Notes: generated by a model from the sequence alone, not told the origin. Counted from the stretch's first letter, positions 1-10,255 are shown. The stretch is 64,000 bases of DNA from Terribacillus sp. FSL K6-0262 (GCF_037977385.1 NZ_CP150277.1:868001-932000); one strand, 5' to 3'. Translations and numbers: made by a program.

Positions 1-104
1 TCATAGAGAGGATGGATGCGGAAGCGATGCCCGCGTCTTTCTCCCCAATCATATATGGCAGCAAGGTCCTCAAACGGCACATGCTGCAAAACATCGATAA
101 TCAT
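1..104 (-). CDS. Type 1 glutamine amidotransferase, N-terminal fragment cut by the window edge
   Basis: Only the first 34 codons are inside the window. They read MIIDVLQHVPFEDLAAIYDW and then GERRGHRF. The LQHVPFE...DW...RGH pattern is characteristic of GMP-synthase-like class I glutamine amidotransferases of unassigned substrate. The ATG follows the stop of the upstream GNAT gene by six bases, and a GAGGG ribosome site lies in that gene's last codons, so the two are probably co-transcribed. The catalytic Cys/His/Glu triad lies outside the window, so activity cannot be judged. Confidence 0.7.
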   Translation of the reverse strand, partial: MIIDVLQHVPFEDLAAIYDWGERRGHRFRIHPLY

Positions 105-110
105 ACTCCA

Positions 111-560
111 TCACCCTCTCTGCAGGCTGAGTGCATAATGATAGAACTGTTCGTCACGCTCGTAACCTTTCCTTTCATACAAGCGCTGTGCTTTGTCATT
201 ATCAGGAGCCGTACTGAGCGCAATGCTGCCTGCCCCGGTTTCCCTTGCAAACGCCTCGGCAGTATCAAGCAATTTTTCTCCGACACCTTGTTTCCTGGCA
301 CCTTCAGCCACATACAAATCATTCAAAATCCAGGCTTTTTTCATACCTATCGATGAGAAAGTGGGATAAAGCTGCATGAAGCCAATGCAATCATCCCCTT
401 CTTTTGCGAGGAAAATGACAGAATCCCCTCGCTTCAGCCTTTCTGCTATGTACGCCTCCGCCCCATCTAAATCATGGTCTTGTTGATAGAACCGACGATA
501 TCGATTGAATAAATCTGCAGCTTGCTTTACGTCTTGCAATGTCGCTTTCATGATATCCAT
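111..560 (-). CDS. GNAT family N-acetyltransferase
   Basis: 149-aa protein of usual length for a single-domain GNAT enzyme. The acetyl-CoA pyrophosphate loop is visible at about residues 88-98 (ARKQGVGEKLL), preceded by the beta-strand ILNDLYVAEGA. The C-terminal NDKAQRLYERKGYERDEQF is the usual NxxAxxLYxKxGF motif. It transfers an acetyl group from acetyl-CoA to an unidentified amine. The start is set by AGGTGA six bases upstream. It is followed closely by the partial amidotransferase gene. Family is clear; substrate unknown. Confidence 0.85.
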   Translation of the reverse strand: MDIMKATLQDVKQAADLFNRYRRFYQQDHDLDGAEAYIAERLKRGDSVIFLAKEGDDCIGFMQLYPTFSSIGMKKAWILNDLYVAEGARKQGVGEKLLDTAEAFARETGAGSIALSTAPDNDKAQRLYERKGYERDEQFYHYALSLQRG

Positions 561-580
561 ATCTTCACCTCAGGATCCTT

Positions 581-1174
581 CTATTTATTATTCAATCCCT
601 TGCCATCAAGAATGTGCTTTACATACTTTTCCACCCTTGACTGTCGGGCTTTGGCTTGTTTAGCCTGGGAAAAATATAGGATGTACGCCCTTTGCCGTCC
701 TGGGGTCAACGCTTCAAAAGCAGCCTTCAATGCAGGGATTTCCTGGAATTTATCGTGTAGCTCTTCAGGAATTATGTAATCTGTTTCCTTCTTGAATGCT
801 ACTTCCAAACCCGCTTTTTCAACTTCGACGGCCTGATGGATATAGTCTTTGAGGATAGCTTCCTTGTCCGTGATTTCCTGAACATTGGTGAAACGGATTT
901 GGCGTGCCGCCTGTACATTCTCCGTTTGCTGAATCAGGATCCCATGTGTATCTTTCAACAAGGCGCCCTTGTGAAACAAAAGCGCACAATACTCTTTGAA
1001 TCCATGGATCAATACAATATTTTTCCCTTCGAAAGTGTAACACGGATGCTTCCACTTGAACTCTTCTGTCAGCTCACAGTCTCGTACAATATTTCTCAGA
1101 GCGATATATTCTTCCTTCCACTGATCAGCCTTGCTTAAGAACTCGTCAACCTTGGGATGCATGTCATTTTTCAT
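581..1174 (-). CDS. YdeI/OmpD-associated family protein (DUF1801-like)
   Basis: 197-aa soluble protein. The N-terminal half (FKWKHPCYTFEGKNIVLIHG...CALLFHKGALL) matches the DUF1801/YdhG fold, and the C-terminal half ends in LTPGRQRAYILYFSQAKQAKARQSRVEK, the typical YdeI tail. B. subtilis YdeI is the nearest relative I recall. Molecular function is not established; some relatives are annotated as bacteriocin-protection proteins, which I would not transfer. A GGAGGAG ribosome site is 11 bases before the ATG. It precedes the GNAT gene on the same strand with a 20-bp gap, so an operon is likely. Confidence 0.8.
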   Translation of the reverse strand: MKNDMHPKVDEFLSKADQWKEEYIALRNIVRDCELTEEFKWKHPCYTFEGKNIVLIHGFKEYCALLFHKGALLKDTHGILIQQTENVQAARQIRFTNVQEITDKEAILKDYIHQAVEVEKAGLEVAFKKETDYIIPEELHDKFQEIPALKAAFEALTPGRQRAYILYFSQAKQAKARQSRVEKYVKHILDGKGLNNK

Positions 1175-1244
1175 TTCAGGAAATTACTCCTCCCTTGTAA
1201 TAAATTAATCATATTCAGATGTAATCAACGAAAGCCTCTTCTCA

Positions 1245-2000
1245 TCACTTCTGGAATAAATGATGCAGCAGTCTGTCCCTGTCTTCGAAAAACTGTTTCA
1301 TGACACTATAATGCTGTGTCTCTTCAAGCTGGACTTCTTCCATCCCTCCAGCATCCAGCTGGAGAATCTTTGCATCCGGATAAGCCATCAGCAGCGGGGC
1401 ATGTGTCGAGATGATGAATTGTGAGCCTCTTTCCACCAGCTCATCAATCCGAGCGAGCATCGACAGCTGACGAATCGGGGATAAAGCTGCCTCCGGCTCA
1501 TCGAGAATATATAATCCATTTCCGGCGAAACGCTCCATGAAAGCTGCAAAAAAGGCCTCTCCATGGGATTGTTCGTGCAAAGAAGTCCCGCCATAGGAAT
1601 CAATGATCTTCCGTCCAAATCCTCCTTGATCCAGTTCTTCGATATGCGTCGCTACATTATAGAAAGTCTCAGCCCGGAAGAAATAGCCATCTTGCGGACG
1701 GTTCCCGCCGCGGACAACTCGTACCAGTTCATGCAAATCGGAATGCGACTCGTAGCTGGAAAAGGAGAAGTTCTTCGATCCTCCTTCAGGATTGAAACCG
1801 AGCGCCACCGCAAGCGCTTCTAATAAAGTCGACTTACCCATCCCATTTTCCCCGATGATATACGTAACATTCGGGTGAAAGGAAATATGCCCTGAATTTT
1901 GAATGACCGGCAGCGAAAATGGGAAATGATGAGGGAGTGATGAAGATTCTTCGATAAGGCTCATCTGCCTCACATATTGATTTGCTGCAGTTAATTTCAC
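1245..2000 (-). CDS. AAA family ATPase (predicted ATPase, ABC/SMC-like head, COG3910 type)
   Basis: 251-aa cytosolic ATPase. Walker A is GENGMGKST near residue 50, the ABC-like signature lies around SHGEAFFAAF, and Walker B is LYILDEPEAALSP near residue 163, followed by the STHAPLLM switch-His motif. No coiled coil or extra domain is present, so it is a minimal head domain like RecF/ABC-type predicted ATPases of unknown role. It starts at GTG with a weak AGGAAT ribosome site. The next gene is divergent. The substrate is unknown, and the family is sometimes found near toxins, but nothing here suggests that. Confidence 0.8.
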   Translation of the reverse strand: MKLTAANQYVRQMSLIEESSSLPHHFPFSLPVIQNSGHISFHPNVTYIIGENGMGKSTLLEALAVALGFNPEGGSKNFSFSSYESHSDLHELVRVVRGGNRPQDGYFFRAETFYNVATHIEELDQGGFGRKIIDSYGGTSLHEQSHGEAFFAAFMERFAGNGLYILDEPEAALSPIRQLSMLARIDELVERGSQFIISTHAPLLMAYPDAKILQLDAGGMEEVQLEETQHYSVMKQFFEDRDRLLHHLFQK

Positions 2001-2044
2001 ATTATCATTCCTATCTTGATATGTCAGCTTGAGGAGGATTAATC

Positions 2045-2446
2045 ATGCAGGAATATATTCTGCTAGTGATACTGCTTGTCCTGTTTTTAGCAGTCATCAT
2101 TTTCACTCGGTATTTGAACAAACCAGTGAAAAGTCTATTTTCCATTTATTATCTGGCACTCGGAACTCTGTTCATTGTCGTCAAGGAGCGCATTGACAAC
2201 GCCGAAGAAGGAGCAGCGATGACCCCCAATGCCAATTGGATCGTGAATAACGAATGGGTTGCGGATACTCGGCATCTACTGTTCGTCCCAATGATCGGGT
2301 TATTGATATACCTGCTTTACAAAGGCTATCAGGATCCAAAGGGGCCGTGGAAACGCACCAACATCCTGGGCGTCACAATTCCATTAGCTGCCCTTCTGGC
2401 CGTGTTTTATTTTCTATTTACGTATGTATATGACTATCATGGTTGA
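2045..2446 (+). CDS. Small multi-pass membrane protein, function unknown
   Basis: 133-aa protein with four hydrophobic stretches (about residues 4-22, 33-48, 76-92 and 106-128). No catalytic motif is seen. An ideal GAGGAGG ribosome site sits nine bases before the ATG. It is divergent from the AAA ATPase gene with a 44-bp gap. I do not recognise the family; it resembles the many small Bacillaceae membrane proteins without a described role. Confidence 0.7.
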   Translation: MQEYILLVILLVLFLAVIIFTRYLNKPVKSLFSIYYLALGTLFIVVKERIDNAEEGAAMTPNANWIVNNEWVADTRHLLFVPMIGLLIYLLYKGYQDPKGPWKRTNILGVTIPLAALLAVFYFLFTYVYDYHG

Positions 2447-2585
2447 ACGCGCTTGAGTGTGCTGTAAATCAATGAATGAATTACCAGTTTTCTGATAAGC
2501 AGCACGCACTTCCAATATCACAGCAGGAGATGAGATTACCCTTATGGAAATAATATACTATATATATAACAGAGGATGATAGGGT

Positions 2586-3356
2586 ATGGATTTCAAAGCA
2601 CCACAAAATAAATATTCTTACACGTCCAGGGAAGCAGCTCCGGTATGGATGGATCTTGTGAGGAATATATTGGAGATTCAGCAAATCAACCAAGCACTCG
2701 ATATCGGCTGCGGCGGCGGGATTTATACGAAAGCCCTTGCTGCAATGGGTATACCGTCTGTGACTGGAGTAGATTCATCAGAAATCATGCTCGAGGCCGC
2801 TGCCGAGAATTGCCACGGTCGGCAAGGGATTCAATTCCACAAGGGCGATGCGCAAGAAACTGGGTTGGAAGCAGCGAATTGCGATCTCATCCTGGAGCGC
2901 GCCTTGATTCATCACTTACAGGAGCTCAAGCCTTGTTTCTCCGAAGCGTATCGCTTACTCCGTCCCGGCGGCATCTTGGTCATCCAGGATCGAACACCCG
3001 AAGACTGCCTGCTGCCTGGCAGTCCAGAGCACATCAGAGGATACTTCTTCTCCTGTTTTCCAAGACTTGCAGAAACGGAGATCAACAGAAGACATACCTC
3101 TCCTCAAATCATGCTAAATCTAGAAGATTGCGGCTTTCAGGACTTAGAGAAGCATACATTATGGGAAGTTCGTCACGTACATGAATCGAAAGATAAACTA
3201 CTGGCAGACATTCGCGCCAGAGCGGGGAGAAGCATCCTTCATGCTTTAGAGGATGACGAACTGGAAAAGCTGATTCTGTATATGGATGATTGTATCACAC
3301 AGGAAAGGTATATTGTGGAAATGGATCGGTGGACGATTTGGAAGGCTGTTAAATGA
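2586..3356 (+). CDS. Class I SAM-dependent methyltransferase
   Basis: 256-aa Rossmann-fold methyltransferase. Motif I is LDIGCGGGIYTKAL (about residues 38-51), the acidic end of beta-2 is VTGVDSSEIM, motif post-I/II is GDAQETGLEAANCDLIL, and motif III is RLLRPGGILVIQDR. This is the Methyltransf_11/25 pattern used for small-molecule methylation. The substrate cannot be read from sequence. It ends just before a bidirectional terminator shared with the converging permease remnant. Confidence 0.85.
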   Translation: MDFKAPQNKYSYTSREAAPVWMDLVRNILEIQQINQALDIGCGGGIYTKALAAMGIPSVTGVDSSEIMLEAAAENCHGRQGIQFHKGDAQETGLEAANCDLILERALIHHLQELKPCFSEAYRLLRPGGILVIQDRTPEDCLLPGSPEHIRGYFFSCFPRLAETEINRRHTSPQIMLNLEDCGFQDLEKHTLWEVRHVHESKDKLLADIRARAGRSILHALEDDELEKLILYMDDCITQERYIVEMDRWTIWKAVK

Positions 3357-3359
3357 AAA

Positions 3360-3385
3360 AAGCCAAGCTCTTGCATGCTTGGCTT
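3360..3385. terminator. Bidirectional rho-independent terminator
   Basis: AAGCCAAGC pairs with GCTTGGCTT across an eight-base loop, with an A-run before and T-rich sequence after. It lies between the converging methyltransferase and permease genes and can serve both. Confidence 0.85.
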
Positions 3386-3393
3386 CTTTCCAC

Positions 3394-4044
3394 TTACATA
3401 ACTTTGGATAATCCGATTGTTTTTTCAATGATGATCAGCGCAATGACAGACAAGGCAATGAAAATCACGGCAATGGCATTGACGCTCGGATCAAAGGTTT
3501 GGTCGATATATCCGAAGGTCCGAACCGGAATGGTGATCGTTTCCGGTGTACTGACGAACAGACTCACAGAGATTTCACCGAATGACGTGACTGCTGCAAA
3601 TACGGCTCCGGCGATGATCCCCGGTCTGATCAATGGCAGCGTCACACGATAAAATGTCTGCCATGGCGTCGAACCAAGATTCATGGAAGCAAGCTCCAGT
3701 CTGCTGTCCAGGTTCGTGATGCTGACAGAAACAGTCCGGACCACATATGGAAAACAGATGACGATGTGACCGATGATGAGGCCTAGTGTGGATCCGAATA
3801 ATCCCAAAGAGGAGAACAGGTACAATAACGCAACTCCCAACACGACTTGCGGAATCATCAAAGGCGACATGATGAAGGACTGGATCAATCCTTTACCTGG
3901 GAAAGACAATCGTGCCAATGCATAAGATGACATCGTCCCGAGCAGCACAGTCAGCGGCGTCACGATGACCATGACAAGCGTACTGGACCATAGCGACTGC
4001 ATCCACTGCTCGCTTTGGAATAAGCGCACGGAAAAGAGGAACAC
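3394..4044 (-). pseudogene. ABC transporter permease (PotC/spermidine-putrescine or iron type), N-terminally truncated remnant
   Basis: 216 residues of a binding-protein-dependent permease. The EAA-loop region is SMNLGSTPWQTFYRVTLPLIRPGIIAG, and five hydrophobic segments are present. Family members are usually about 260-280 aa and have another transmembrane helix before the point matching SVRLFQSEQWMQ. Here the reading frame upstream closes with a TAG at 4063-4065, leaving only a GTG start at 4044. No partner ATPase, second permease or binding protein lies nearby, so the rest of the transporter operon is missing. I read it as a decaying leftover of a deletion. A shortened functional protein is unlikely because TM1 is lost. 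Confidence 0.7.
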
Positions 4045-4240
4045 TCCATATGGAATATTCCTCTACTTTTCGTTTTTGGCGCTTCGATGTTATAAGATTG
4101 TACTGTAATAAAGATATCAATGTATACAAGGCAGATTGCATTATCTATTTCCTAGCTTCCGTTCTTGATAAAGCTTTTTCAGCTTTGTCACTCTGCCTCA
4201 AACTATCTGACTAAATGCATGAAATAGGCCTGTATATAAC

Positions 4241-4255
4241 GGTCTATCTAATTAG
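4241..4255. promoter_or_regulatory. Candidate TetR box, copy 1 (downstream of tetR)
   Basis: GGTCTATCTAATTAG. The reverse complement recurs with one mismatch at 4837-4851, immediately upstream of the tetR start. The copy contains the 10-bp palindrome TCTAATTAGA. Two matching boxes bracketing a TetR gene suggest an operator, but this copy lies downstream of the gene. Confidence 0.35.
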
Positions 4256-4265
4256 AATGAAAATA

Positions 4266-4820
4266 TCACGATGTATGCTGAAATAGTATCTTTGCCATCG
4301 CAATGGAATACTCTGCTGCTTTATCTGCACCAATCAAGGTAGTCATAGAAGTTGTCCCTTCAAGAAGCAGCGTCAGCTGGTTGGCCAGGTCCTGTGGGTT
4401 ATTATCCCAATTTTCCTGTGCCAGCTGCTGAAAATATTGCAGCAACTTTGTTTTATGCTCCCTGGCGATGTTTTCGATTTCTTTGTCTATACCTGTATAA
4501 TCTTCTATCGCTCTCAAAAACATATCCCCTTTATAGGAATGTTCCTTCAGCCAGCGGCAGTGCGCTTCCACAGCAAGAATAAAAGGAGAACTCGAACCTC
4601 TTTCTATATAAGAATCCAGATAAGACCAATAGCGTTCTTCCCTTCTCTTGAGTACTTCTTCCACCAATTTATTTTTGGAAGGAAAATGGTTATACAGCGT
4701 CATTGTAGCGACATTTGCCTCCCTGATGATTTGCTTAAGGCCTACACCGCGAAATCCATGTTCATAAAACAATCGTTCTGCCACTTGTAGTAACATATCT
4801 TTTTTTGTAGATCGACTCAT
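4266..4820 (-). CDS. TetR/AcrR family transcriptional regulator
   Basis: 184-aa repressor. The N-terminal HTH is clear (LLQVAERLFYEHGFRGVGLKQIIREANVATMTLYNHFPSKNKLVEEVL, about residues 10-57), with the diagnostic LYNHFPSK end of the recognition helix. The C-terminal ligand-binding domain is divergent, as usual. AAAGGAG precedes the ATG. It is divergent from the BCCT transporter gene with a 400-bp gap, so control of itself and perhaps of the transporter is plausible. The inducer is unknown. Confidence 0.88.
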   Translation of the reverse strand: MSRSTKKDMLLQVAERLFYEHGFRGVGLKQIIREANVATMTLYNHFPSKNKLVEEVLKRREERYWSYLDSYIERGSSSPFILAVEAHCRWLKEHSYKGDMFLRAIEDYTGIDKEIENIAREHKTKLLQYFQQLAQENWDNNPQDLANQLTLLLEGTTSMTTLIGADKAAEYSIAMAKILFQHTS

Positions 4821-4836
4821 TTGATCAACTGCTCCT

Positions 4837-4851
4837 TTAATTAGATAGACC
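4837..4851. promoter_or_regulatory. Candidate TetR box, copy 2 (in front of tetR)
   Basis: TTAATTAGATAGACC, inverted relative to the 4241-4255 copy and 14/15 identical to it. It lies just 17 bases upstream of the tetR start codon, overlapping where the promoter or leader should be, which fits autorepression. Confidence 0.45.
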
Positions 4852-5220
4852 TAAAATACAAATTACAACCTACGGTAATTACAAGTCAAACAATTTTCTT
4901 CTATCTTTCCTAAAATTTCTTCACTCTCATCATCGCTATTCGAATTCACAGGATGACAAGTGATAATACCGGGCTTTCTGGCTCATTTATTATATAGCAA
5001 AAAATAATTTATTAAAGGTCTTATGTGATATGGATAAGCTCAATCGGTTGATTGGAAGAGAATCTTATGTTAAATATAGAAAGGTCGTTCTATATAGTTC
5101 CGTTAAGCTTCTGTATTTTATATTGCAAGTGTTTTAAAAAGATATGATTAGCATCACTCATATAAATCCACAAGCTATGCAGCAGTTGTCAGCGGAAATT
5201 TTGAAAGGGGAATAAATTTT
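4852..5220. promoter_or_regulatory. Intergenic control region between tetR and the BCCT transporter, with an inverted repeat
   Basis: No gene is seen. A perfect 8-bp inverted repeat with a 6-bp spacer (ATATAGAA ... TTCTATAT) lies at 5074-5095, a plausible operator for the transporter. I did not find a convincing consensus promoter. AAAGGGG 11 bases before 5221 is the transporter's ribosome site. Confidence 0.45.
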
Positions 5221-6729
5221 ATGAATAAAGTAGGCAATGTTTTTTGGATATCATTAATCATTTGCGCTATTTTTGTTCTATGGGGTGTATTAGCACCAGA
5301 AAATATGGATTATATCACTACCGAGACACAATCCTTTTTGACCTCGAAGTTTGGTTGGTTCTATATTCTTTCAGTAGCTATCTTCCTGATCTTTTCCATA
5401 TATTTGATTTTCAGTCGTTTTGGTTCTTTGAGATTGGGAAAAGAAGGGGATAAACCCGAATTTAAACGCATTACATGGTTTGCCATGCTATTCAGTGCCG
5501 GAATGGGTATCGGACTCGTTTTCTGGGGTACTGCCGAGCCGCTGGCCCACTATGCCGCACCGCCCAATGCAGACCCGGAGAGTATCGAAGCGGCTAAGAA
5601 TGCACTGCGGTATTCTGTATTCCACTGGGGATTGCAGACTTGGGGCGTATACACCGTCATTGGTTTGGCCATCGCTTACTTCAAGTTCCGCAAAGGGGCC
5701 CCTGGACTTATCAGCTCCACTTTCCAGCCATTGATCGGGGACAGAACAAATGGGTGGATCGGTAAACTGATTGATATCATTGCTGTATTCGCCACCATCT
5801 TCGGTGTGGCTACATCGCTCGGATTGGGTGCTTCCCAAATCGCCGGTGGATTGTCATTCATCTCCGATATAAAGAATAATTTCAGCACGCAGTTCATCAT
5901 TATCATCATTGTCACCATTCTATTTATGGCATCTGCTTGGTCCGGCCTTGGCAAAGGAATCAAATGGCTGAGCAACGCTAATATCATATTGGCAGTATTA
6001 TTGCTTTTGCTGACTTTATTCCTTGGACCAACGCAGTTCATCCTTAACACGTTCATCTCGACAATGGGATCGTACGTGCAATCCCTGCCTTCACTTAGTT
6101 TCCAGACAGGCTCATTTAATGATGATTTCAATGGCTGGGTCCAAAGCTGGACCATATTCTATTGGGCATGGTTCATTGCATGGTCACCTTTCGTAGGTAC
6201 GTTCATTGCGCGTGTATCCAAAGGACGGACGATCCGTGAATTTGTAATAGGTGTCTTGTTCATTCCGTCCATCTTCTGCGCGTTTTGGTTTGTAGTCTTT
6301 GGCGGTACTGGTTTGTTCCAAGAAATTCATGGAATCAATACAGGCCTTACTGATCTTGCACAGGAACAATCATTATTTGGTGTATTCGAAGGATTGCCGA
6401 TGTCCACCCTGCTCTCCGTCGTTGCCTTGTTCCTGATCGGCACGTTCTTCATTACATCTGCCGACTCCGCGACATTCGTACTGGGTATGCAAACTGCTGG
6501 AGGAAGTCTCAATCCATCAAATAAAATCAAGTTGACCTGGGGAATCATCCAAGCAGCAATTGCTTCTGTATTGCTGGCAACCGGCGGGCTTAACGCACTG
6601 CAGACAGCATCCATTGTTGCTGCGTTTCCTTTCGCCTTCATCCTCCTGTTCATGGTTTGGTCACTCTTGAAGGCCATGAACGAGGATTGGAAGAAGGAAA
6701 AAGGTAAACCTAAATCAAACAATAAATAG
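5221..6729 (+). CDS. BCCT family osmolyte transporter (glycine betaine/choline/carnitine type)
   Basis: 502-aa integral membrane protein of the usual BCCT length, with about 12 hydrophobic segments. Signature sequences are GMGIGLVFWGTAEPLAHY (about residues 95-112) and the substrate-box region WTIFYWAWFIAWSPFVGTFIARVSKGRTIREF, with WxxxYWxWW-like aromatic residues. These Na+- or H+-coupled carriers import betaine-like compatible solutes; the nearest B. subtilis relative by pattern is OpuD. The short C-terminal tail is basic, as expected for osmosensing. The exact solute is not proven. It is divergent from TetR and ends at a bidirectional terminator. Confidence 0.9.
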   Translation: MNKVGNVFWISLIICAIFVLWGVLAPENMDYITTETQSFLTSKFGWFYILSVAIFLIFSIYLIFSRFGSLRLGKEGDKPEFKRITWFAMLFSAGMGIGLVFWGTAEPLAHYAAPPNADPESIEAAKNALRYSVFHWGLQTWGVYTVIGLAIAYFKFRKGAPGLISSTFQPLIGDRTNGWIGKLIDIIAVFATIFGVATSLGLGASQIAGGLSFISDIKNNFSTQFIIIIIVTILFMASAWSGLGKGIKWLSNANIILAVLLLLLTLFLGPTQFILNTFISTMGSYVQSLPSLSFQTGSFNDDFNGWVQSWTIFYWAWFIAWSPFVGTFIARVSKGRTIREFVIGVLFIPSIFCAFWFVVFGGTGLFQEIHGINTGLTDLAQEQSLFGVFEGLPMSTLLSVVALFLIGTFFITSADSATFVLGMQTAGGSLNPSNKIKLTWGIIQAAIASVLLATGGLNALQTASIVAAFPFAFILLFMVWSLLKAMNEDWKKEKGKPKSNNK

Positions 6730-6788
6730 CAAAAAATCCGTCTTCAGCTTATGGGACTTCATTTTCAAAGTCCCTCATGCAGTAATGA

Positions 6789-6832
6789 AAATAGACCTCC
6801 GGGAAGGTATCTCCACCTCCAGAGGTCTATTT
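6789..6832. terminator. Bidirectional terminator between the BCCT gene and the bgl operon
   Basis: AAATAGACCTC pairs with GAGGTCTATTT, followed by TATTTTTT on the plus strand. A second smaller hairpin (GGGACTT/AAGTCCC near 6752-6775) lies just before it. Confidence 0.85.
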
Positions 6833-6837
6833 ATTTT

Positions 6838-8289
<1,452 letters not shown>

Positions 8290-10191
8290 CTATTTCACGA
8301 TCGTCAGCAAGTCATCGCCTTGTGTCGCTGTCTCTGTTTCATCGATGATGATTTCTGTATAATTTGCCGGATTGGTCACAATGATCGGCGTGATCGTCTG
8401 TACACCAGCAGCTTCAATTGCACCAGCGTCAAACTCGCTAAGCACATCCCCTTGTTTCACGCTGTCGCCCTCCTTCACATGCAGGGTGAATGGCTCCCCA
8501 TTAAGCTTCACTGTATCAAGCCCTACATGGATCAATACTTCCGCCCCGGCCTTGGAGCGTAATCCGATGGCATGCTTTGTCGGGGCGAGCATGACAATAT
8601 TTCCGTCAAATGGCGCATACACCTTATTATCGGTTGGCGCAATTGCCAAGCCCTTCCCCATAGCACCTGAACGGAATACTTCATCCGACACTTCTTCCAA
8701 TGCAAGCAACTTACCTGTCAGCGGCGCATGGATCACTTCTTCATTGTTTGCTGCTGCAGAAGCTTCTGCTTCAGCAACTCCCTGACCTGCTTCCGCACTG
8801 CTGTCTGCTTGTTCAGCAGTATCTTCGCCGAAACCGAAAATTTGGATCAGGATGATCGGCAAGACAATGGCAATGACAACCCCGATCAGAATACCCCAGA
8901 TACTCATCGGGAAATCTTCATTGATACCATTGACGATCGTCAATGGACCTGGCAAGCCTGCATATGCGAAATAGTATGGGTGGAAGAAGCTTGCAACAAT
9001 GGCACCCACAGCACCCGAGATACAGCCGAAGATGAACGGCTTCTTGAATCGCAGGGTCACTCCGTAAATCGCAGGCTCCGTGATGCCGAACATACCAGTC
9101 GTCCCGGCAGAAATACCGATTCTTTTTACTTCTTTGCTCTTCGCTTTCAAGATGACACCGATGACGGCCCCAACTTGAGCTATGACGGCAATCGTTTGAT
9201 ATGCTTGGAATGAATCGCGACCGTACAGGTCATAGTTGGCCAATGCCAGCGGTGTGATCCCCCAGTGTACACCGAAGATTACGATGACCTGCCAAAAGGC
9301 ACCGATGATTGCTCCGGCAAGCCAAGGAACATACTCTGCCAAGAAATTGTATCCGCTTGCAATTCCATTTGCACCTAATGTCGTGATCGGTCCGATCACC
9401 ACCAATGTCAGCGGAACCATGACCAAGATACTTATCAATGGGACAATGATCGGACGCACAACTTCATTTATGGATTTGTTCAAGAAGCGTTCCAAGTAAG
9501 AAAGAATCCAAACAAGGAATAGCGGCGGCAAGACAGACGATGTATATGTTGTCTCTGTAAGCGGCAAGCCTAAGAAATTCGCACTGTCTCCGTTTGCAAT
9601 GCTATCAGCCATGGCTGTCCATTCCGGACTTACCAGTGCCGCAACTGCAGCGACAGCAATATACGTATTTGTCTTGAAATGCTTGGATGCCGTAATTGCT
9701 ATGAAGATAGGCAGAAACGTAAATGGCGCCCAGGATATGAAATCCAAAACTCCAAAAGTGCTTGTTTCTTCAAAATTCGGAAACGCCAATTTCAGCAAGA
9801 TAAGAGCACCTTGCAATATACCAGCTGCGGCCAGTATATAAACAAATGGGGCAAATACAGCCGACATGGTGGCAATGATCCTATTCAGGATCGAACCTTT
9901 GGGCTTATTTTCATCATTTTCGGATGTATCCAGATTCACAAGCTTGGCAAATTCATCATATACCTCGCCAACATGCTGCCCGATGACAACCTGGAACTGA
10001 CCGCTGTTTTCCACTACTGTTATGACACCCGGCAGGCTGCTTACCTCTTGTTTAGCAGAAGGCTTGGAGCGTTTCAGCACGATGCGCAATCGTGTCGCAC
10101 AACGGGTAGCGTTCACGATATTCCCTTCCCCGCCGACAGCTGCCAAAATATCCCCGGCAAGCTTTGGATAATCCCTCACTTTTTCAGCCAC
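8290..10191 (-). CDS. bglP: PTS beta-glucoside-specific EIIBCA component
   Basis: About 633 aa in the order EIIB-EIIC-EIIA. The EIIB phosphorylation cysteine is in NATRCATRLR (about residue 27), EIIC has about ten hydrophobic segments with the GITEPAIYGV signature, and EIIA carries VLIHVGLDTV with the phosphohistidine, C-terminally after an Ala/Glu-rich linker. It imports and phosphorylates aryl-beta-glucosides or beta-diglucosides using HPr-derived phosphate. The first possible start (GTG at 10200) has no ribosome site. The GTG at 10191 has AGAGGTG five bases upstream, so I use that. Transcription is from the promoter at 10227-10255. Confidence 0.88.
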   Translation of the reverse strand: MAEKVRDYPKLAGDILAAVGGEGNIVNATRCATRLRIVLKRSKPSAKQEVSSLPGVITVVENSGQFQVVIGQHVGEVYDEFAKLVNLDTSENDENKPKGSILNRIIATMSAVFAPFVYILAAAGILQGALILLKLAFPNFEETSTFGVLDFISWAPFTFLPIFIAITASKHFKTNTYIAVAAVAALVSPEWTAMADSIANGDSANFLGLPLTETTYTSSVLPPLFLVWILSYLERFLNKSINEVVRPIIVPLISILVMVPLTLVVIGPITTLGANGIASGYNFLAEYVPWLAGAIIGAFWQVIVIFGVHWGITPLALANYDLYGRDSFQAYQTIAVIAQVGAVIGVILKAKSKEVKRIGISAGTTGMFGITEPAIYGVTLRFKKPFIFGCISGAVGAIVASFFHPYYFAYAGLPGPLTIVNGINEDFPMSIWGILIGVVIAIVLPIILIQIFGFGEDTAEQADSSAEAGQGVAEAEASAAANNEEVIHAPLTGKLLALEEVSDEVFRSGAMGKGLAIAPTDNKVYAPFDGNIVMLAPTKHAIGLRSKAGAEVLIHVGLDTVKLNGEPFTLHVKEGDSVKQGDVLSEFDAGAIEAAGVQTITPIIVTNPANYTEIIIDETETATQGDDLLTIVK

Positions 10192-10213
10192 TTGAAACAC
10201 CTCTTTTTCATTT

Positions 10214-10227
10214 AGTATACGCTTACA
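10214..10227 (-). promoter_or_regulatory. Candidate cre site (CcpA box) for the bgl operon
   Basis: Read on the minus strand, TGTAAGCGTATACT fits the catabolite-responsive consensus at 12 of 14 positions. It lies just after the -10 hexamer, near the transcription start, where CcpA binding represses. This is a consensus match only. Confidence 0.4.
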
Positions 10228-10255
10228 TTATAATTATACCGGTATAATTTATCAA
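10227..10255 (-). promoter_or_regulatory. Sigma-A promoter of the bgl operon with operator in the spacer
   Basis: On the minus strand TTGATA is followed by exactly 17 bases and then a perfect TATAAT. The spacer is essentially the 18-bp perfect palindrome AATTATACCGGTATAATT (10232-10249). A repressor bound there would block RNA polymerase directly. The likely repressor is the divergently encoded GntR/HutC protein. Confidence 0.8.

Noticed and set aside
3893-4141. 82-codon minus-strand ORF as the missing N-terminus of the permease
   Set aside because: It is in a different frame, is not hydrophobic enough for TM1, and does not resemble permease N-termini.
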